A stretch of DNA of 64,000 nucleotides from the NCBI GenBank assembly GCA_021372295.1, contig JAJFUS010000034.1, positions 51,315 to 115,314 of the forward strand, given 5' to 3'. Of this stretch, positions 27,452 through 34,585 are shown one piece after another (position 1 is the first letter of the stretch; each line of letters starts with the position of its first letter). Both the position numbers and the translations under genes were made by a program. Source of the DNA: a bacterium (GTDB lineage Bacteria > Armatimonadota > UBA5829). The notes beneath the pieces are model-generated. The model was not told where the DNA came from. It did not search any database and worked only from the letters and a program-made list of their open reading frames with translations.

Positions 27452-27704
27452 TTTGGGGCTCTGCCCCAAACCCCGCCAGAGGCTTTGCCTCTGGACTCCA
27501 CAAGGAAACCAGGTTTCCTTGACCTTCTGACCCTGAATTGGTTACCCCCGTAATACGAATTCAGAGATGGGGGTCCAGGGGCCACTCGGCTCCTGGCGGG
27601 ATCCAAGGGCAGCGCCCTTGGCAAAGCAAATTGTTTACACAATTATATGCATCTAGATGAATAAACAATTTGCTTTGGTGAGAGTTTGAGGGTGAAACCC
27701 TCAA
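27452..27704. repeat. Modular palindromic repeat, copy B (with an extra palindrome inserted)
   Basis: Read from left to right: TTTGGGGC-TCT-GCCCCAAA (27452-27470), CCAGAGGC-TTT-GCCTCTGG, CAAGGAAACC-A-GGTTTCCTTG, a different central palindrome with CTGAATT/AATTCAG arms, the GGGTCCAGGGGCCACTCGG block, CCAAGGGC-AGC-GCCCTTGG, an inserted 16-bp-arm inverted repeat (27622-27677), and TTGAGGGT-GAA-ACCCTCAA (27686-27704). It is a reverse copy of the C/D arrangement. It lies between the divergent typA and shc genes. Confidence 0.9.
27622..27677. repeat. Inverted repeat inserted in copy B
   Basis: CAAAGCAAATTGTTTA (27622-27637) and TAAACAATTTGCTTTG (27662-27677) are perfect 16-bp arms around a 24-base AT-rich loop. 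The other three copies lack it at this junction. The core TAAACAATTTG also occurs at 27427-27437, just outside copy B. Confidence 0.75.
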
Positions 27705-27724
27705 GGCGGTCTACTGTCGCAAAA

Positions 27725-27900
27725 CGTTTACTCACATCTCGGGCCGACCTGGCAAGCCGGGTGGGATTAGGGATGCACGATCCTCGGTTAGCCCCCAGGA
27801 TGCCGCTGTCTGATACCGGCGTAACGCCGGGCCTGTGCGTCTAGCCGGTGACTTTCGCGGCAACCAACCGTGTTATTCCCGCAGTCGTTACTATTAACGC
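27725..27900 (+). other. Structured, unidentified leader region before shc
   Basis: This GC-rich stretch lies between repeat copy B and shc. It has several short hairpins: ACCTGG-CAAG-CCGGGT (27748-27762), GGAT-GCACG-ATCC (27771-27783) and CCGGC-GTAAC-GCCGG (27816-27830). I compared it from memory with cobalamin, TPP, SAM, FMN, glycine, c-di-GMP and c-di-AMP riboswitches and found no match. It could be a leader RNA of shc or a degenerate repeat. Confidence 0.3.
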
Positions 27901-28008
27901 CTCAAGAATGAAAAGAAACAGGCAAAAAGTTTGCAGCGGGTGAGGCTGCTTGCAAAAAAGTTTGTATGGAGCAATCCGGGGTAAATTAAGTAAATCACGG
28001 GAGACGCA

Positions 28009-28023
28009 ATGCACTTTCCGTGA
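28009..28023 (+). CDS. Four-residue upstream frame overlapping the shc start
   Basis: GGGAG at 27999-28003 lies 5 bases before ATG 28009, which opens ATG CAC TTT CCG TGA (MHFP, stop). The TGA overlaps GTG 28020 as GTGA. This is the best ribosome binding site in the region and could couple translation into shc. It could also mean a frameshift in the shc 5' end. Confidence 0.35.
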   Translation: MHFP

Positions 28024-29960
28024 TTACTTTTGCTCTGGTGATGCTTATGAACGCGAAAACACAAAGGTCAATTGAATCAAACGAGGCAAGCGCCGCATCC
28101 GCCGTGGAGAAGGGCATCGGGTATCTCTTGGATATCCAGCATTCGGACGGATACTGGGTGGGCGAACTTGAGGGCGACACGATACTTGAAAGCGAATACA
28201 TAATCCTGATGCGCTTTCTCGGGCGCGGCGATGAAGACAAACTCCACAAGGCCGCCGCCTATATACGCTCAAAGCAGATGCCGAACGGCGGGTGGTCGCT
28301 GTTTCCGGGAGGGCCGGTAGACGTGTCATCGTCGGTAAAGGCTTATTTCTCCCTGAAGCTCACGGGCACCAGCGGCGATGAACCGTTTATGCTCAAAGCA
28401 CGCGAGGCCATAGATAATGCGGGAGGAATCCGCGCCACCAACAGTTACACAAAGTTTTACCTCGCGATGCTCGGCCAAATTCCCTGGAACGACGCTCCGG
28501 CGGTTCCTGCCGAGATCATGCTTCTGCCGAACCAGTTTTATTTCAGCATATACGAGATCGCGTCGTGGTCGCGGACGTTTGTTGTTCCGCTTACGATTAT
28601 CTGGGCGCGCAAGCTCACCACTCACATCGATCACCAGCGCGGGATCAGCGAACTGACCGGTTCACATATTACGTGCTCCACACCCAACAGAGGATCACTC
28701 CTTAGTTGGAAACGATTTTTTTACACGGTAGACAGCGCCATCAAGGCTGTCGAAAAAACCGGGTACCTGCCGTGGCGAGAGGACGGCGTAAGGCGAGCCG
28801 AGCAGTGGACGCTGCAGCGAATGAACCATAGCGCAGGACTGGGCGCGATATTTCCGCCCATAATCTACTCGATCATCGCCATGCGCGCGCTGGGCTATGA
28901 GGACTCGCACCCAGAGATGCAACGCGCAATGGAAGAGCTTCATAAGCTGATGATCGAAGAGGATGACACGCTCAGGCTGCAACCGTGCACGTCTCCCGTC
29001 TGGGACACCGCAATTGCTGTCAATGCGCTTTGTGATGCGGGTCTCGACGGCGATCATCCCGCCATAAAACGCGCCGCCCAGTGGATCGTCAGCAAAGAGG
29101 TCAGAAAGAAGGGAGACTGGCAGGTCAAGCGACCGAATTTGGAACCTGGCGGGTGGTATTTCGAGTTCGCAAATGAGTTTTATCCCGATATCGACGACAC
29201 CGCAATGGTTCTGATGGCTCTCTGCAAGATCGGCGACATCAACGGCAAAGAGGATGCCTGCCGCAGAGCGCTGGACTGGCTATTGGGCATGCAGGGCCGC
29301 GACGGAGGATGGGCATCGTTTGATGTGGACAACAATAAGCGCATCTTCAACGCCATTCCATTTGCCGATCACAATGCCATGCTCGACCCCAGCACCAGCG
29401 ATATCACTGCGAGGATCATCGAGATGCTGTCGTTTTACGGGTTCGACAAAAACTGCCTGCCGGTGCGCCGCGCTATTCAGTTTTTGCGCGACGAGCAGGA
29501 AGACGACGGCTCGTGGTACGGCCGCTGGGGGGTCAACTACATTTACGGCACGTGGCAGGCTATTCGTGGGCTGACCCTTATGGGTGTCGACGCGCAAGAC
29601 GCAGCAGTTGCGAGGGGGGCGCTCTGGCTCGAAAGCGTGCAAAACGACGACGGCGGCTGGGGTGAGACGTGCTACTCATATTACGACCCGTCGTGCAAAC
29701 ACATCGGCGAGAGTTCTGCATCGCAGACGGCGTGGGCTGTAATGGGGCTCATGTGCGTCGGCAAAACTGGCAGTAATGCCGTTCGCATGGGAATCGACTA
29801 CCTGATACGAACGCAAAATGAGCGCGGCACCTGGAACGAAGAGCCGTTCACAGGCGCGGGCTTCCCCAGGGTTTTCTATCTGAAGTACCACCTTTACCGG
29901 CATTCGTTCCCGCTGATGGCTTTAGGAATGTATAGGAAGATGTTAGAAGCTGGAGGTTAG
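28020..29960 (+). CDS. shc: Squalene-hopene cyclase
   Basis: This monotopic membrane enzyme cyclises squalene to hopene, the first committed step of hopanoid synthesis. The catalytic DXDD motif is DIDD at about 390-393 (in FYPDIDDTAMVLMAL). Several QW repeats are visible (QHSDGYWVGE, GRDGGWASFD, QEDDGSWYGRWG, QNDDGGWGE, QNERGTWNEEP). At 646 residues the length matches the family. GTG 28020 is used because of coupling to the small upstream frame; ATG 28041 or 28047 are alternatives. hpnH follows 7 bases downstream and hpnA after that, so the three genes form a hopanoid operon. Confidence 0.95.
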   Translation: MITFALVMLMNAKTQRSIESNEASAASAVEKGIGYLLDIQHSDGYWVGELEGDTILESEYIILMRFLGRGDEDKLHKAAAYIRSKQMPNGGWSLFPGGPVDVSSSVKAYFSLKLTGTSGDEPFMLKAREAIDNAGGIRATNSYTKFYLAMLGQIPWNDAPAVPAEIMLLPNQFYFSIYEIASWSRTFVVPLTIIWARKLTTHIDHQRGISELTGSHITCSTPNRGSLLSWKRFFYTVDSAIKAVEKTGYLPWREDGVRRAEQWTLQRMNHSAGLGAIFPPIIYSIIAMRALGYEDSHPEMQRAMEELHKLMIEEDDTLRLQPCTSPVWDTAIAVNALCDAGLDGDHPAIKRAAQWIVSKEVRKKGDWQVKRPNLEPGGWYFEFANEFYPDIDDTAMVLMALCKIGDINGKEDACRRALDWLLGMQGRDGGWASFDVDNNKRIFNAIPFADHNAMLDPSTSDITARIIEMLSFYGFDKNCLPVRRAIQFLRDEQEDDGSWYGRWGVNYIYGTWQAIRGLTLMGVDAQDAAVARGALWLESVQNDDGGWGETCYSYYDPSCKHIGESSASQTAWAVMGLMCVGKTGSNAVRMGIDYLIRTQNERGTWNEEPFTGAGFPRVFYLKYHLYRHSFPLMALGMYRKMLEAGG

Positions 29961-29967
29961 AAGTAGA

Positions 29968-30972
29968 TTGAGATTTCCAATAGGACTCTCGACATCACTC
30001 GCCGTGTATATACTGCGAAAGCGCCTTGCGCGCGAACCGTTCGTGCCGCTGGTGCTCATGCTCGAACCGCTGTTTGCGTGCAACCTTTCCTGCTCGACAT
30101 GCGGGCGCATACGCGAGTACAAGCATCGCGCCTCCGAGATGATGACCGTGGACGAGTGCATTCAGTCGTCGCAAGAGTGCGGAGCGCCCATCGTCTCGAT
30201 ATGCGGTGGCGAGCCTTTGATCTACCCGCACATAGCCGAACTGGTCACGTCGCTGGTGGAGATGGGCAAATACGTCTATCTCTGCACCAACGGCGTGCGC
30301 CTCGCAAACGCATTGAGCGCTTTCAAGCCTTCCAGCCGGCTGCAGATCAATGTGCATATAGACGGCCCTCCTGAAATTCACGACCGAGTGGTTGAAAAAG
30401 ACGGCGCATACGAAGACGCCTTCAAAGGCATAATGATGGCATCGCGCAGAGGCTTCCAGGTGACGGTCAACACCACCGTCTGCAAACAGACCAACATGAA
30501 CCAGATAGACGCTCTTATGGACAAACTTTCTCAGGTGGGAGTCAGAACGTTTATGCTTTCGCCGGCGTATTCGTATGACTCGGTCGAGTCCAAAGACTGT
30601 TTTATGGATCGGGACGACGTGCGCGAGAAGTTCAAAGACATCGACACCATCGCGTCGCGCCACCGGCTCGCCGACACGCCGATCTATCTGGAATACCTCA
30701 AAGGCCAGCGCGAGCTTGAGTGCACAGCCTGGGGAAATCCGACGCGAAACGTCGCAGGGTGGCGTTCTCCATGTTATCTTGTTGCCGATCAGCATTACTC
30801 CAGATACAAAGACCTCATCGAAAAGACCGATTGGAGCTCTTATGGCGTCGGCAGAGACCCTCGCTGCCGGAACTGCATGGTTCACTGCGGTTTCGAGCCG
30901 ACCGCGGCGCTTATGGTCAACAAACAGCCCGGCGATTTATGGAAGATGATGAAGTGGCAATTGGGAAGATAG
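29968..30972 (+). CDS. hpnH: Adenosyl-hopene transferase, radical SAM (HpnH)
   Basis: HpnH is a radical SAM enzyme that attaches a 5'-deoxyadenosyl group to hopene, the first step of making extended (C35) hopanoids. The cluster motif CNLSCSTCG lies at about 38-46, GGEP at about 79-82 and a C-terminal region with CRNCMVHCGFEP. The 334-residue length is normal. The start is TTG 29968 with GGAGG 11 bases upstream inside the end of shc. Its place right after shc supports the assignment. Confidence 0.93.
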   Translation: MRFPIGLSTSLAVYILRKRLAREPFVPLVLMLEPLFACNLSCSTCGRIREYKHRASEMMTVDECIQSSQECGAPIVSICGGEPLIYPHIAELVTSLVEMGKYVYLCTNGVRLANALSAFKPSSRLQINVHIDGPPEIHDRVVEKDGAYEDAFKGIMMASRRGFQVTVNTTVCKQTNMNQIDALMDKLSQVGVRTFMLSPAYSYDSVESKDCFMDRDDVREKFKDIDTIASRHRLADTPIYLEYLKGQRELECTAWGNPTRNVAGWRSPCYLVADQHYSRYKDLIEKTDWSSYGVGRDPRCRNCMVHCGFEPTAALMVNKQPGDLWKMMKWQLGR

Positions 30973-31001
30973 TCAAAATTCTGAATTCTGAATTTTGAGT
31001 T
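30973..31001. repeat. Short AT-rich intergenic repeat (AATTCTGAATTTTGAG), copy 2
   Basis: TCAAAAT TCTGAAT TCTGAAT TTTGAGT reads as four degenerate heptamers right after the hpnH stop. It is the longest of the three related copies (22428 and 50943). Confidence 0.6.
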
Positions 31002-31076
31002 ACGGATCACTGCTCCATCTCCCAGGAGCAGAGGGTCGGAGAGAAAGCGCAAGCTACAGCTTTAGGTCAAGGCGAT

Positions 31077-32072
31077 ATGAAGAGAGTATTCGTAACAGGC
31101 GGAACGGGATTTGTCGGCGCGCACGTAATCAGAAAGCTGATAGAGCGCGGGGAGCAGGTGACGGCGCTCGTCAGGCCGTTCGGCAATCCCACATTGCTCA
31201 AGGGACTGGACATCCAGACCGTCACCGGCGACATCACTGACTTCGATTCCATCTATCCGGCTCTTGTCGGAACCGACACGCTCTATCACATCGCTGCCGA
31301 CTACCGGCTCTGGGCATCCGACCCGCGCGAAATATATTACAACAACCTCGGCGGCACATTAAATGTCCTGGAGGCGGCTTTGCGGCGAAATGTGCGCCGC
31401 GTGGTTTACACCAGCACCGTCGGCTGCCTCGGCATTCCGAAAGACGGCTCTCCGGGCGTGGAGGACACGCCGGTCGTGCGCGACGAACTGGTCGGTCATT
31501 ACAAAAAATCAAAGTTCGACGCAGAGAAAGTCGCCCTCGAATATGCCGGTAAGGGACTCGATGTGGTGATCGTAAACCCCAGCACTCCCGTCGGGCCGGG
31601 CGACGTGAAGCCCACGCCCACCGGCAAGATTATCGTAGACTTTCTCAAAGGCAAGATGCAGGCTTATGTCGATACGGGTCTGAACTTGATCTCTGTGGAA
31701 GATGTCGCCGAAGGACATCTGCTTGCCGCTGATAAAGGGGTTCGCGGACAAAAATACATACTTGGGAACTGCAATTTGACCCTAAAGCAAATTCTGGATA
31801 TACTTGCCTCCGTCACAAGCCGCAAAGCGCCGTCGATGTGTATTCCGCATTGGGTCGCGTTGATGGCCGCGCTCGCCGATACCGCTTACAACAGCATGCT
31901 GACAAAGCCGCCCAATATACCGGTCGAAGGCGTCCTTATGGCGCGCAAAAAGATGTTTTTCTGCTCACAAAAAGCCGTTGTTGAGCTTGGTCTGCCGCAG
32001 AGCCCGGTCGAAGACGCGCTGGCTGCGGCCGCGAAATGGTTCCAGAGTCACGGCTACTGCGAAATAAAATAG
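31077..32072 (+). CDS. hpnA: Hopanoid-associated sugar epimerase (HpnA)
   Basis: This is an extended short-chain dehydrogenase/epimerase. The nucleotide-binding motif is TGGTGFVGAHV at about 7-17. The catalytic site is S/T (YTSTVGCLG) with YKKSK at about 143-147, and NPSTPVGPGDVKPTPTG is the HpnA-type block. HpnA is thought to act in hopanoid side-chain modification; the exact reaction is not settled. The length of 331 residues is typical. It follows hpnH after 104 bases, with a repeat and an AAGG ribosome binding site in the gap. Confidence 0.92.
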   Translation: MKRVFVTGGTGFVGAHVIRKLIERGEQVTALVRPFGNPTLLKGLDIQTVTGDITDFDSIYPALVGTDTLYHIAADYRLWASDPREIYYNNLGGTLNVLEAALRRNVRRVVYTSTVGCLGIPKDGSPGVEDTPVVRDELVGHYKKSKFDAEKVALEYAGKGLDVVIVNPSTPVGPGDVKPTPTGKIIVDFLKGKMQAYVDTGLNLISVEDVAEGHLLAADKGVRGQKYILGNCNLTLKQILDILASVTSRKAPSMCIPHWVALMAALADTAYNSMLTKPPNIPVEGVLMARKKMFFCSQKAVVELGLPQSPVEDALAAAAKWFQSHGYCEIK

Positions 32073-32074
32073 GG

Positions 32075-32440
32075 CTATTTAGGTCTGTCCAATTTGCCTA
32101 TCACAAGTGGTTGGGAGTTGATCATGGTCTTTTGATTCGATGCCCCAACGTTAATCGTCAGAAAGAGCATTAAATATACCCCCAGATATGTCGCGATAGT
32201 CGCGCGCAGCATCAACTTTACAAACTGCGGCTTGTATTGCCGAGACCACTCGAAGACAAATATCGGAAGCAGCACAAGTGCCAGCTTCACCATAACGAAC
32301 GTGCCCGTTCCGTATTTAAGGTAAAACGCCATCAGAGGATTGCCCTCGACAGCGGTTTTCGTGTTTACCAGAAGCAGCGTCACCACCAGATCGATAACGC
32401 ATATTGCAATCAGTATTATGCTTTCTCTCGTAAGTGTCAT
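32075..32440 (-). CDS. DUF5658-like small membrane protein
   Basis: This 121-residue protein has three or four hydrophobic segments: IILIAICVIDLVVTLLLV near the start, FVMVKLALVLLPIFVFEW, and ATYLGVYLMLFLTINVG. Between them lies EGNPLMAFYLKYG, the D-x-x-x-T and E-x-N-P-L-M pattern seen in DUF5658 proteins. Function is unknown. It converges with hpnA, whose stop is 2 bases from its own stop. Confidence 0.7.
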   Translation of the reverse strand: MTLTRESIILIAICVIDLVVTLLLVNTKTAVEGNPLMAFYLKYGTGTFVMVKLALVLLPIFVFEWSRQYKPQFVKLMLRATIATYLGVYLMLFLTINVGASNQKTMINSQPLVIGKLDRPK

Positions 32441-32593
32441 GTCGGTAACCCCAGTGTTCCCTCATGACAGTTATTCCCCGTTATTACAGTATTTGTGTCA
32501 ATGCCTTTTTGCTATGTTTGAAGAATGCCGATTAAACGCAATACTACTTATTATGCGGGACTTGAAACGAATACCTGTTTTCCGGGGGCAAAT

Positions 32594-32857
32594 ATGATCA
32601 AACTATGCAGCATGCGCGCCAAAATCGTTTTCTGGGCGCTGGGAATAGCAACATTTTTTGTGATTGTCGTGGCAATTTTTAGCGTGAGTATAGGTCAGAG
32701 AAAAACCGACGCAAACACCACAATAAGCCCATGGGATTTCACACAAGCGCCTCCCCAGAGCGTAAGCAGAAACGAGATAAGAGTGATTGAACCGAAAAAT
32801 GAGTCCGTTAAGTGGAAAACTGATAAGCGAATGGCCCAGGCTAAGACAATTCGGTGA
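32594..32857 (+). CDS. Small single-pass membrane protein, unknown function
   Basis: ATG 32594 has GGGGG 5-6 bases upstream and opens an 87-residue frame. It has a basic start (IKLCSMRAK), one transmembrane helix (IVFWALGIATFFVIVVAIF at about 10-28) and a polar tail of about 55 residues. No family was recognised. It ends 2 bases before the end of the convergent pilin-like gene. A frame extension to 32525 lacks a ribosome binding site. Confidence 0.5.
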   Translation: MIKLCSMRAKIVFWALGIATFFVIVVAIFSVSIGQRKTDANTTISPWDFTQAPPQSVSRNEIRVIEPKNESVKWKTDKRMAQAKTIR

Positions 32858-32859
32858 GG

Positions 32860-33618
32860 TCAGTCTGTAGTGTCTTGCTTCACATAGTGCGGGTTGTCCC
32901 ACATGCACGTATATTCTTCGTATTCTTTACGCTCGTCAGCCGTGCAGGTCTTCATGTGCAGATCAAGAAACAGTACGTTCAGGCTCCTGGTATTCTGAAC
33001 GCTCACCCAACTGGCTGGAGTCAGGCTCATCTCCTGATGAGGAACTCTGCGGCCACTGTGGAAGTCAAACCAGTAATCCGCTAAGAGGATATCACGCTTT
33101 TGGTTTCGCCAGTCGCCCGGTTTGTGTGCGCGTTCGCCGAGTTTCTTGAAAAATTCGCCCACCTTACCGGGCAAATAGGCGCTGGGGCCAGGATAGAGAT
33201 AACTTGAACCGAAATTGTACCAGAATGGCGCATCCACTTGTTCCAAGATACTGCCCTTAACCGTATCACCCTGGCAAACCCATATATATTTCGGCGGATG
33301 ATATGGGCTCTGGCCAGTCATATATCGCGGAACTCCGCCGGATTTTGGCGGTGCTTGTAAGTAGTTCGGCAGGAGCGGCTTCACATAGAGCACCCATGGA
33401 TTTGTGTATTCGCTGGGTGGTTCAGGAAGCCCATATCCGCTGTTATCATCCATATATCGGTTTACTGCAAAACCAACCTGCCTCATGTTAGACGCGCACA
33501 CACGCATCCGGGCGGCTTCTTTTGCCTGCAGCAACACAGGGGCAATCATGGCGGCCAAAATAGCAATAATCGCTATTACCACCAATAACTCCACCAATGT
33601 GTAGCCGCGGGCTTTCAT
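32860..33618 (-). CDS. Pilin-like protein with prepilin N-terminal methylation domain (DUF1559-type)
   Basis: The protein starts with a class III signal: KARG, then YTLVELLVVIAIIAILAAM at about 6-24. Prepilin peptidase would cut after the Gly and methylate the new N terminus. The globular part resembles the DUF1559/type II pseudopilin proteins common in Planctomycetes and Armatimonadota, including VLFLDLHMK near the end where the H-x9-DG proteins have VLFADGHVK. ATG 33618 is chosen because it begins directly at the signal; an upstream frame extends to 33774. No secretion or pilus assembly genes are adjacent. Confidence 0.85.
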   Translation of the reverse strand: MKARGYTLVELLVVIAIIAILAAMIAPVLLQAKEAARMRVCASNMRQVGFAVNRYMDDNSGYGLPEPPSEYTNPWVLYVKPLLPNYLQAPPKSGGVPRYMTGQSPYHPPKYIWVCQGDTVKGSILEQVDAPFWYNFGSSYLYPGPSAYLPGKVGEFFKKLGERAHKPGDWRNQKRDILLADYWFDFHSGRRVPHQEMSLTPASWVSVQNTRSLNVLFLDLHMKTCTADERKEYEEYTCMWDNPHYVKQDTTD

Positions 33619-33711
33619 CTTTGAACGTGACCCCAATTCACAATTTTCCAAGTAAGCGTATTTTACTGCAAACTTGTCAACCTGGCAATTGGCCGTAAGG
33701 CCTACAACGGC

Positions 33712-33752
33712 TAGTGCGGACGCACTATTCAAGCATAGTGCTAAAGCACTAT
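33712..33752. repeat. Two adjacent hairpins upstream of the pilin-like gene
   Basis: TAGTGCG-GA-CGCACTA (33712-33727) and ATAGTGCT-AA-AGCACTAT (33735-33752) share the TAGTGC core. They lie about 100 bases upstream of the - strand pilin gene, so probably in its promoter or leader. Confidence 0.45.
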
Positions 33753-33827
33753 CCGTAATTACCATGTCGCGCAAAACCAGGAAAATGCCGTCTTGACGAA
33801 ATGTTCAGGCAGGTATATGATTTCAGC

Positions 33828-33860
33828 ATACCTAAGTAATACTTAGGTATTAAGTATTAC
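33828..33860. promoter_or_regulatory. Two overlapping palindromes in the pilin/response-regulator intergenic region
   Basis: ATACCTAAGTA-A-TACTTAGGTAT (33828-33850) is a perfect 23-base palindrome. GTAATACTTA-GGTAT-TAAGTATTAC (33836-33860) overlaps it and also has perfect 10-bp arms, so the two structures exclude each other. Bases 33837-33852 occur as the reverse complement at 49746-49761. It may be an operator or an RNA switch. Confidence 0.45.
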
Positions 33861-33918
33861 AGCATTCTAGCACAACTATCGACGAAGTCAAGCCCGGCTG
33901 GTAACGGAGGCAACCGCG

Positions 33919-34584
33919 ACGGAAGTTCAAGCGCGCGACAATGTAACTGTATTAATTGCCGACGATCACAAAATCCTGCGTGAAGGTCTGCGAGGTCTTC
34001 TTGAGGAGTATGATGATCTGGTAATAGTGGACGAAGCCGTCAACGGCGCTGAGGCAGTCGCCAAGGCCAAAGAGCTTCAGCCTCAGATACTTCTCCTGGA
34101 TCTGATAATGCCGGAGATGGGCGGGGTCGAAGTGTTGGAAGCGTTGGCCGGAGCCGGTTTGCCCACTCGCGTTATCGTGCTTACCGGAGCCGATGACGAT
34201 GATCTTCTGGCCCGCTGCATACAAAGCGGAGCGCAGGGTTACTTGTTGAAAGACGCGGCATCCAATCAGCTCGTGGACGCCATTCACACAGTCGCCCAGG
34301 GCGGGTGCTGGCTGCCTGCCGACCTTACCGAGAAGCTCTTCCGCGGCATGGCAAAAAAGCCCACCGGAGGAGATTCCGCAAAGCTTTCGCTTCTGACCGC
34401 GCGCGAGGTCGAGGTGCTCAAACTTCTCGGCGAAGCCAGGACAAACTCGGAAATCGCCGACCAGCTTTACATCAGCGAACATACGGCCAAAGTGCATGTC
34501 AGCCGCATATTGGAGAAACTGGGCTTGTCGACTCGCTCCGAAGCTGTAAGGTTTGCCATACGCAGTGGAGTGGTACAGGCTTAA
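33919..34584 (+). CDS. NarL/FixJ-type response regulator (start codon not canonical)
   Basis: This is a cytoplasmic transcription factor with a receiver domain and a LuxR-type DNA-binding domain. The receiver is complete only if the frame runs upstream of GTG 34027: TVLIADDHKILREGLRG (from 33943) gives the acidic pair, then LLLDLIMPEMGG holds the phospho-acceptor Asp and GYLLKDA the conserved Lys. The C-terminal HTH has LTAREVEVLKLLGEARTNSE and HTAKVHVSRIL. No ATG, GTG or TTG exists in frame between the stop at 33862-33864 and 34027. GGAGG at 33906-33910 lies 8 bases before ACG 33919, the best placed candidate start. The partner kinase follows at once. Confidence 0.88.
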   Translation, partial: TEVQARDNVTVLIADDHKILREGLRGLLEEYDDLVIVDEAVNGAEAVAKAKELQPQILLLDLIMPEMGGVEVLEALAGAGLPTRVIVLTGADDDDLLARCIQSGAQGYLLKDAASNQLVDAIHTVAQGGCWLPADLTEKLFRGMAKKPTGGDSAKLSLLTAREVEVLKLLGEARTNSEIADQLYISEHTAKVHVSRILEKLGLSTRSEAVRFAIRSGVVQA

Positions 34585-34585
34585 T

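Noticed and set aside
27725..27900. Known riboswitch class (cobalamin, TPP, c-di-GMP, c-di-AMP, SAM, FMN)
   Set aside because: The consensus boxes I remember for these classes are absent; only generic hairpins remain.
29995..30885. 296-codon open frame antisense to hpnH
   Set aside because: It is a shadow of a confirmed radical SAM gene.
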